Below are positions 1-5,952 of a stretch of DNA of 9,143 nucleotides, in pieces (position 1 is the stretch's first letter; each line of letters starts with the position of its first letter). The notes below the pieces were generated by a model. The model worked only from the letters and a program-made list of their open reading frames with translations, was not told the DNA's origin and did no database searches. Source of the stretch: JADHUC01 sp964617665 (lineage in GTDB: Bacteria > Planctomycetota > Planctomycetia > Pirellulales > Pirellulaceae); contig CAZUAH010000554.1 of the NCBI GenBank assembly GCA_964617665.1, positions 1 through 9,143 of the forward strand, read 5' to 3'. Position numbers and translations under genes: made by a program.

Positions 1-912
1 GGGCTTGAGGAAGTTGGTCAAATCTCCTTTGCCATCGAGATACCCAGCGACCCAGTCCGTCATCTTGCCGGCGCTGTCCTGCATCAGCCAATCGGTCTGC
101 TGGGGGAAGTCGCGCCAGAATTCGGCGGCCAGCGCCGATCCGAGCGGCATGTCGACTTCGATGCCCGCCGCGTGAACGGCCGCGCGCACAGCCAGCATGG
201 TATCCTGCCAGGTGTCCTTCTTGGCGTACGTGGCCTCGATGATCGCCTGCGGGACCTCCACGATCGATGGCGGCGGTTTGTCGTGGGGCGAGCGGAAGGG
301 TTCCTTCTTGTCGGTGAATCCCACATCGATGTACTGGCCGCCCGCGGTTTGATGGCAGTGGACGGCAACTACATTTCTTCCCACCTTCAACGCTTTGCGG
401 GCGTCGGGGGCAATCGGGTAAAGCCTGTAATTCGTGATATAACCTTTGGCTTGGGCCGCCAACACGCCATTGATGTAAACCTCGAAGTCTTCATCATGGC
501 AGACATCCAATGACAATTGGTTGACATCCTGTTTCTTCTCTAAGACGTACTCGCCCCGCATCCAGATGTCAGGCGTGTGCCACTCGGTGAATATCCGACC
601 GCCAGGCGTTCCTCTTCTGCCGAATCCCGCCTTCCCGGTCTTCCACGACTCGCACTGCGGAGCATCCGGCTGCTGCCAGCCTTCGCCCGGATCGGTCGTC
701 ATGTATTGCCAAGTATCCTCGACGGCCGCCGATCGACCGGCCGAGCAGAGACACGCAAGGGTGGCGATTAATGCGAGCGGCAGATGAGTTCTTACCTGCC
801 GTAGTAGTGGGATTCGCCAGAATCCCCTTGGGCAGATGGAATTCTGGCGAATTCCACTACGGTAGATTTCTATCTGCCGCTCGCCCAATGCATGAATTCG
901 GGGGTTGCACAT
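1..912 (-). CDS. Secreted protein with galactose-binding-like domain, N-terminal 304 residues (3' end outside window)
   Basis: An uninterrupted minus-strand frame runs from ATG at 912-910 to the window edge. A GGAG seven bases upstream of that ATG supports the start. Residues 1-43 are a hydrophilic extension. Residues 44-56 form a hydrophobic core (LPLALIATLACLC), followed by SAGRSA, so this reads as a signal peptide with a long n-region. Residues 66-200 resemble the beta-sandwich sugar-binding modules attached to planctomycete glycosidases: W68 with a TTDP turn, GFGRRGTPG (96-104), TPDIWMRGEY (113-122), HDEDFEVYINGVLAA (139-153) and HCHQTAGGQYIDVG (185-198). Residues 215-304 include 'TWQDTMLAVRAAV' and are rich in Trp, Asp and Phe; I do not recognise this part. 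The protein is probably exported and may bind or process a glycan. Its divergent GH95 neighbour supports that only indirectly. A palindromic element lies inside the N-terminal coding part. The catalytic family, if any, cannot be told because the C-terminus is missing. Confidence 0.8.
   Translation of the reverse strand, partial: MCNPRIHALGERQIEIYRSGIRQNSICPRGFWRIPLLRQVRTHLPLALIATLACLCSAGRSAAVEDTWQYMTTDPGEGWQQPDAPQCESWKTGKAGFGRRGTPGGRIFTEWHTPDIWMRGEYVLEKKQDVNQLSLDVCHDEDFEVYINGVLAAQAKGYITNYRLYPIAPDARKALKVGRNVVAVHCHQTAGGQYIDVGFTDKKEPFRSPHDKPPPSIVEVPQAIIEATYAKKDTWQDTMLAVRAAVHAAGIEVDMPLGSALAAEFWRDFPQQTDWLMQDSAGKMTDWVAGYLDGKGDLTNFLKP
773..885. repeat. Palindromic (MITE- or REP-like) element overlapping the 5' coding end of the minus-strand gene
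   Basis: The ends are a perfect 13-bp inverted repeat: GCGAGCGGCAGAT (773-785) and ATCTGCCGCTCGC (872-884). Inside lies a second pair of arms, about 801-825 (GTGGGATTCGCCAGAATCC) and 838-862 (GGAATTCTGGCGAATTCCAC). The inner arms match except for one single-base indel, one mismatch and a 3-base indel, around a loop of about 12 nt. The whole can fold into one long interrupted hairpin. No transposase is present, so this would be a non-autonomous or REP-type element. I recall similar GTGG-ATTCGCCAGAAT repeats in planctomycete intergenic DNA, but this is unverified. Frame is kept through it on the minus strand, where it encodes roughly residues 10-47 of the overlapping protein. Confidence 0.75.
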
Positions 913-942
913 TTCGATTCTCCACAAGACCAACTGCGGCCG

Positions 943-975
943 TTGACAATCTCTGCAGATTATACGAGATATACT
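943..975 (+). promoter_or_regulatory. Possible sigma-70-like promoter for the GH95 gene
   Basis: A perfect TTGACA hexamer stands at 943-948. An AT-rich stretch follows, with candidate -10 hexamers GATATA at 968-973 (19-nt spacer) or TATACT at 970-975 (21-nt spacer). Both spacers are longer than the usual 17, and planctomycete promoters are poorly defined, so the call is tentative. The position, about 70-100 bases before the start and inside the 133-bp divergent region, is suitable. No clear matching promoter was seen for the minus-strand gene. Confidence 0.25.
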
Positions 976-1045
976 TCTTTGCCATAGATCTCGCGGTAGC
1001 CGCGCGCTGAAAGAGGTTCTAGATATCGGTCATAGGAGATCAAAA

Positions 1046-3430
1046 GTGATGAAGACCGCCACGTATTGCTTCATTATTCCGGCACGTATTTCAGGATTAT
1101 TGGTTTGCCGAACGGGTATCGCCGGAGTCATCCTATTCGGTGTCCTACTCTGCCTTCAGGTGCAGGCTGGAGACTTGGTCATTTGGGACAATCAACCCGC
1201 CGGCAAATGGGACACGGCGTATCCGGTTGGCAACGGGCGGCTTGGCGCCATGCCATTTGGAATGTTCCCGGAGGAGAAGATTTTGATCAACGAGGAGACG
1301 ATATGGAACAGACGCGACACATTCGGTATGCCCGAGGACAGCTTCACGCACCTTGAAAAAGTTCGCGAACTGGAAGCCACCGGCGATTACAGCGGGGCCG
1401 ATCGCTACTTTGAAAAGCACCTTGAGAACGCGCAGAATCCTTGTGGCTATCAACTTCTCGGCTGGCTGCACTTGGCATACCTGGACGCGGCTCCGCTGAA
1501 GCACGTTCACAGAGAACTGGATCTCAAGACCGGTATCGCGAAGAACGTGTACTCGCTTCGCGATGGGACGGAAATCACGCAGGAGGTTGTCGCCAGCGGT
1601 CCGGATGACGTTATCGCAGTCATGATCTCGGCCAACCGCGAGATCAGTGTCAAGGTATCGTTGGATAACGGCACGATCGAAGACGGCGACATCATCAAGA
1701 TGGGCGCTGCATCAGGCGAAAATTCCACACGGTACGTTGGGCGAGTCCGCGCGCTTCCGGCTGACAAGACGGTGCCGGTTGACAACAGCCTGGAAGTAAA
1801 GGGCAGCAAGGAGATTACGATCTATCTGTCGGCGGCAACAGACTTCGATCGGACGAACAGCCAAGCGAAGCTGCCGGACGGGTGGCAGGCCAAAGCGCTT
1901 CGAGATCTGGACCGTCTCGACGGCACGTCGCAGGTGGATGTTGAGAATGGGGCGGTCCGTGATCATGAAAAATACTTCAATCGGCTGGAAGTCGACTTCG
2001 GCCAATCATCGGAAACCATCTCCGTCCTTCCGACCAAATATCGCTTAAAGAGAATCAAGGAAGGCAAGACGGATGATCCCGACCTGATCGAAACGTATTT
2101 CCAGTTCGGGCGATATTTGCTGATCGCTTCTTCCAGACCCGGCTGTTTCCCTGCCAACCTACAGGGTGTGTGGAACCCGCACTTGAATGCGCCGTGGGGT
2201 GCCGACTATCACCTGAACATCAACATTCAGATGAACTACTGGCCCGCGGAGACGACGAACTTGCCCGGGACGCACCGCCCTTTGTTTGATCTGATTCGCT
2301 ATTTCCAGCCGAACGGCAAAGAGATGGCCCGCAGGCTGGGAATGGAAGGCTGGTGCATGGGCCATGCAACCGACATTTGGGGCCACGCCCAGATCATGAG
2401 CCGCACCGCTTTTTGGGGCGGTTCCTTCTTTGGCGGACAGTGGATGACCTTTCATGTTCTCGAGCATTACCGGTTCAACCGGGACAAGGAGTTTCTTGAA
2501 GAGAACTGGGACATCCTCACGGCGTCCGCCGAGTTTGTAGACTCCTGGCTGATCCCCGGCCCTGAAAATGGCCAACTCATATCCCGCCCGTCCTGTTCGC
2601 CGGAGAATTCATTCTTGTACAAAGACAAGACCGGCAAGGATGTGCGTGCGGCCCTATCCGCTGGCAATACATTCGACCAGTTCATGGTCCTGCAGGTGTT
2701 CAACGACTACTTGGAAGCGGCGGACGTGCTCGGCAAACAGGACGATCCATTTGTCAAGAAGATCAAGGCGGCCATTCCCAAGGTATATCGTCCGCGAATT
2801 GCCGAAGATGGCCGGCTAATGGAATGGCGACTGCCGTTTGCCGAACGCGAACCCGGGCATCGGCATATTTCACACGTGATCGGTGCCTATCCGGGCAATC
2901 AAATCAACCTGGATCGCGACCCCCAAATGCGCGACGCGGTGATGAAGTCCATTGAAGGTCGACTCAAGCGAGGCGGCGCGGGAACCGGGTGGAGCCGCGC
3001 CTGGACGATCGGCATGTTCGCTCGGCTGTCGGATGGGGCACGGGCCCACGAGAACCTGATCGCCATCTTGCGAAGATCCACACTTGACAATCTGTTCGAC
3101 AACCATCCGCCTTTCCAGATCGACGGTAACTTCGGCGCCACCGCAGCCGTGGCAGAGATGCTACTTCACAGCCACAACGATGAGATCAAGTTGCTGCCCG
3201 CGCTACCAGAGCAATGGCCCGACGGCCATGCCCGCGGCTTGCGGGCCAGGGGCGATTACACGGTCGACATCCAATGGAAAGAAGGAAAACTGTCCTCGGT
3301 CACCATCCACGCCGGGCCGAATTCCGTCAGCGGCAAGATTCCATTGGTCTACGACAACATGAAGAAGGAAATCGAACTGACGCCGGGAAAGAAGACGGAA
3401 CTGTCGTTGAAGGACTTCGGTGGCCCGTGA
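1046..3430 (+). CDS. Secreted GH95-family alpha-L-fucosidase
   Basis: The product is a predicted exo-glycosidase that releases terminal alpha-L-fucose (some GH95 members prefer alpha-L-galactose) by an inverting mechanism, probably outside the cytoplasm. Residues 1-41 form a signal peptide with a hydrophobic core around 24-38 and likely cleavage after VQA. The N-terminal GH95 beta-domain starts at WDNQPAGKWDTAYPVGNGRLGAMPFG (47-72, given here by its key residues W47, P60, G62, N63, G64, G67) and includes INEETIW. The (alpha/alpha)6 catalytic domain spans about 330-710: NLQGVWNP (371-378), HLNINIQMNYWPAE (389-402), SPENSF (518-523), GHRHISH (604-610), GTGWSRAW (646-653) and FQIDGNFG (690-697). 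By analogy with the Bifidobacterium enzyme AfcA, the active-site residues are N391, N393, E520 and D693, all present. A short beta-rich C-terminal domain closes the protein. The length of 794 is normal for the family. AGGAG at 1034-1038 lies 7 nt from GTG 1046 and 10 nt from ATG 1049, so either could be the start. Confidence 0.93.
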   Translation: MMKTATYCFIIPARISGLLVCRTGIAGVILFGVLLCLQVQAGDLVIWDNQPAGKWDTAYPVGNGRLGAMPFGMFPEEKILINEETIWNRRDTFGMPEDSFTHLEKVRELEATGDYSGADRYFEKHLENAQNPCGYQLLGWLHLAYLDAAPLKHVHRELDLKTGIAKNVYSLRDGTEITQEVVASGPDDVIAVMISANREISVKVSLDNGTIEDGDIIKMGAASGENSTRYVGRVRALPADKTVPVDNSLEVKGSKEITIYLSAATDFDRTNSQAKLPDGWQAKALRDLDRLDGTSQVDVENGAVRDHEKYFNRLEVDFGQSSETISVLPTKYRLKRIKEGKTDDPDLIETYFQFGRYLLIASSRPGCFPANLQGVWNPHLNAPWGADYHLNINIQMNYWPAETTNLPGTHRPLFDLIRYFQPNGKEMARRLGMEGWCMGHATDIWGHAQIMSRTAFWGGSFFGGQWMTFHVLEHYRFNRDKEFLEENWDILTASAEFVDSWLIPGPENGQLISRPSCSPENSFLYKDKTGKDVRAALSAGNTFDQFMVLQVFNDYLEAADVLGKQDDPFVKKIKAAIPKVYRPRIAEDGRLMEWRLPFAEREPGHRHISHVIGAYPGNQINLDRDPQMRDAVMKSIEGRLKRGGAGTGWSRAWTIGMFARLSDGARAHENLIAILRRSTLDNLFDNHPPFQIDGNFGATAAVAEMLLHSHNDEIKLLPALPEQWPDGHARGLRARGDYTVDIQWKEGKLSSVTIHAGPNSVSGKIPLVYDNMKKEIELTPGKKTELSLKDFGGP

Positions 3431-3526
3431 TAGCAGTCGCCCAGAATATGGGTCGAGCGAGCACACGACCAGAGCCTATTGTGTTGGGTCGTTCCTCTGC
3501 TGGGTGAAGCGACAAAGGAACACGGC

Positions 3527-5920
3527 ATGCCACGGCGACAACACACGAAGAAGCGTTTTCGCTGGAAACGACTCGTTCAAATTCGGCTGGCCACGTTGCT
3601 GATACTGGTCACGTTGTGCGCTGCGGGGCTCGGCTTTCGGCAGGCGTTTGTCGTGCCTTACCAGCGACAAGATGCCGCCGTTGAGCGCATAAAGAAAGTG
3701 AACGGCTCGCTCGCGTTTGCTCCGGCGACACCTGCGTGGCTGGCACCGATCGTTGGCCGGAAGATCTATCATCGGGTGACCTGGGTGCATATCGAAACCC
3801 GTGGTGTTGACGATCGCGTGATGTCCGCCTTGCGAGACATGCCGCACGTTGAACGCCTGTATCTGGCGGGCAATCCGATCACCGACGAGGGTCTGCGTCA
3901 CGTTGCGGAGCTGGAGCATGTCCAGCGGTTATCGCTGTGGCGGACACGGGTTACCGACGATGGCCTGCGGCATCTGGAAAAGATGAAGGGGCTCACGGCT
4001 CTCGATTTGCACGCCACGGCCGTCACGGACGAAGGACTCGCACGGCTGACGGGTTTGACGGAATTGCGCGAGCTTCACCTGTCGCCGCGGATCAGTGACG
4101 AAGGCCTAGCCCATCTGCGTGGGCTGTCAAAGCTTCGCGTCCTGAACGCCAGCGAGGCCCGCTGGATCACTCCCAGGGGTCTGCGTCATCTGGCTGGCTG
4201 CCCGATTCAGAGTATCCAGGCAGACTTTCTTGGCACGCTTCGAGGTGACGAACTCAAGTTTCTATCGTCCCTGCGCCATGTCGACTCATGCAATCCCATG
4301 GTAACCGCCACCGATTGCAGCGATGCGCATCTGAAACACTTGACGGGCATACCCTGGTTGAGCGAACTGTCCATGTCGGGCGCCGATTTGACGGATGCCA
4401 GCCTCGTTCACATCGAGTCTTTGCGCAATCTCACAAAGCTCTACGTGACGGGCCGAATCTCGACCGCCGGGCTCGATTCGCTACGCAAGCTGCCGAGACT
4501 CAAGCGTCTGAGTCTGACAACCGAGTTGATTGGGGAAGAGGATCTTCCCGCGCTGCGCAGGGGGTGGAACGGGCACGAAATCATGCTGGTGAGTCCCTGG
4601 CTCAGTCCTGAGCCGACTGCCGGGTTTACGCGCAGGGGGAGGCATTGGCCCCGTAGTAGACCCGACTTGCCACCGCCCCTGACGTTAGACAATGGGGGCC
4701 AATTGTGCATCAGGCCGTTTTCTTACATCTCTCAAGACCCTGTCGACGAGACTGGGCAGGTCGTTAGCGCCCGACTTCTTCTTTCCGTGGCGGCCCGGTC
4801 CGAGGACCTGCATCGGCTGACACGTTGGCCGGAGCTTCGCAAACTCGACCTTTATTCCGCTTCCTCCGAGCCGTTGTCACTGGATGCGGTCGCGTCCTGC
4901 CCAAAACTCGAATCACTTGCCCTGTTGGGCGGTCAGTTTGATCCGACCGAGTTGAGCAAGCTACGTGCGCTGGACAAACTCTCCGATTTGACGCTTCGAT
5001 TGAAGCAACACGACGAATCGCTGCTGCCTCAGCTCGGGCAACTGGAACAGCTTGAAAAGGTCAGGCTGATACTTCCCTGGATTCCCCCAAACTACGCTGA
5101 GAAACTCCAGGCCACGTTACCCGGCGCGTCAGTCAAGGTCGAGCTCCGCGGCGGTATCCGCGTCGATCCGAGCGGACTGCGCGTGAGATCCCTGTCGTAT
5201 TCGGAACTGGGCAAGTTGGCGTCCCTGGGACCGATCAAAGGGCTGAGAATAGGCGGTATTGGCCGGCTTCGGAACTTGTCGGGGCTGCAGAACTTCGACG
5301 CGATCGTCCATCTGGATTTGGACAACGCCAACGTCACGTCGCCCGACCAGTGGGAGCATGTAGGCCGTCTCCGCGAGCTGACAGTACTAAGGCTGGAACG
5401 ATCCAACATCACCGACGACGCTTTGCGCCACGTCGGCCGTCTCTCCAATCTCTGGGAACTTGGATTGAATGACACGCTGGTGTCGGATCGAGGCATCGCG
5501 TACCTAGGCGGCCTGAGCGAGTTGCAGGAACTGAAACTAGCCCGTCGCCAGCGGGATTATGGTCCCTGGATCACCGATGACGCACTTCGAACGATCGGCG
5601 GACTGACAGACCTGACGCGCTTGGACTTGACCGGCCTGGATATCACGGGCGAGGGATTGAAACATCTTGCACCGCTCAAGCGACTCGAAGTCCTCTACCT
5701 GTCCCGGACGCAGGTCACCAACGACGGCTTGGCTGAGTTGGCTGCGCTCAAGTCGTTGCGGTATCTTGATCTTGTCGAGTGCCGAATCGACGACGACGGT
5801 TTGGCGGTCCTGGTGGAACATCCGAGACTGCGAACGGTCAACGCCCATCGCACCCAGATCACAGCCAAGGCGGCTCGTGCAGCGACCAGCGGGAGCTTTC
5901 GGGTGAACGGAGCGCGTTAG
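3527..5920 (+). CDS. Membrane-anchored leucine-rich-repeat protein, copy 1 (797 aa)
   Basis: The function is unknown; LRR solenoids generally bind proteins or other ligands. ATG 3527 is chosen because AAAGGA (3514-3519) sits 7 nt upstream and the sequence from MPRRQHTKKR onward is identical to copy 2. Residues 1-20 are strongly basic and 20-38 form one hydrophobic segment (RLATLLILVTLCAAGLG). This suggests an N-in anchor with the rest in the periplasm or outside. A linker with QRQDAAVERIKKVNG (46-60) follows, as in many planctomycete LRR proteins. The first LRR block (about 85-345) has about 23-24-residue units of the kind 'ITDEGLRHV-L-HVQRLSLWRT'. A non-LRR, Pro/Gly-rich insert (about 350-430) interrupts it. 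Degenerate LRRs (430-540) and a second clear block (about 585-785) end the protein. No catalytic motif was seen. It lies 96 bp after the GH95 gene with no convincing terminator between them, so read-through from the fucosidase is possible. Confidence 0.88.
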   Translation: MPRRQHTKKRFRWKRLVQIRLATLLILVTLCAAGLGFRQAFVVPYQRQDAAVERIKKVNGSLAFAPATPAWLAPIVGRKIYHRVTWVHIETRGVDDRVMSALRDMPHVERLYLAGNPITDEGLRHVAELEHVQRLSLWRTRVTDDGLRHLEKMKGLTALDLHATAVTDEGLARLTGLTELRELHLSPRISDEGLAHLRGLSKLRVLNASEARWITPRGLRHLAGCPIQSIQADFLGTLRGDELKFLSSLRHVDSCNPMVTATDCSDAHLKHLTGIPWLSELSMSGADLTDASLVHIESLRNLTKLYVTGRISTAGLDSLRKLPRLKRLSLTTELIGEEDLPALRRGWNGHEIMLVSPWLSPEPTAGFTRRGRHWPRSRPDLPPPLTLDNGGQLCIRPFSYISQDPVDETGQVVSARLLLSVAARSEDLHRLTRWPELRKLDLYSASSEPLSLDAVASCPKLESLALLGGQFDPTELSKLRALDKLSDLTLRLKQHDESLLPQLGQLEQLEKVRLILPWIPPNYAEKLQATLPGASVKVELRGGIRVDPSGLRVRSLSYSELGKLASLGPIKGLRIGGIGRLRNLSGLQNFDAIVHLDLDNANVTSPDQWEHVGRLRELTVLRLERSNITDDALRHVGRLSNLWELGLNDTLVSDRGIAYLGGLSELQELKLARRQRDYGPWITDDALRTIGGLTDLTRLDLTGLDITGEGLKHLAPLKRLEVLYLSRTQVTNDGLAELAALKSLRYLDLVECRIDDDGLAVLVEHPRLRTVNAHRTQITAKAARAATSGSFRVNGAR

Positions 5921-5952
5921 GCTCGCCAGTTCAATCGGCAGAGGACGACGAC

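Noticed and set aside
569..754. Short minus-strand ORF of 61 residues
   Set aside because: It lies in another frame within the 1-912 minus-strand gene, whose frame gives a signal peptide and a recognisable domain.
770..891. AATGC on both sides of the palindrome (770-774 and 887-891) as a target-site duplication
   Set aside because: The copies do not sit symmetrically against the inverted ends, and a 5-mer match can be chance.
3451..3470. GGTCG...CGACC hairpin between the GH95 and LRR genes as a terminator
   Set aside because: The stem is only 5 bp with a 10-nt loop, and no T run follows.
3479..3526. TTG start adding 16 residues to the first LRR gene
   Set aside because: The extension is not shared with copy 2, and AAAGGA is spaced correctly for ATG 3527.
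3860..5880. Internal DNA repeats in the LRR genes as a tandem-repeat array or CRISPR
   Set aside because: The periodicity is at protein level (about 23-24-residue LRR units) with little DNA identity between units.
5779..5952. In-frame upstream extension (58 codons) of the second LRR gene
   Set aside because: It overlaps copy 1 in a different frame, has no homologous part in copy 1, and the ATG at 5953 has a well-placed AGAGGA and the shared N-terminus.
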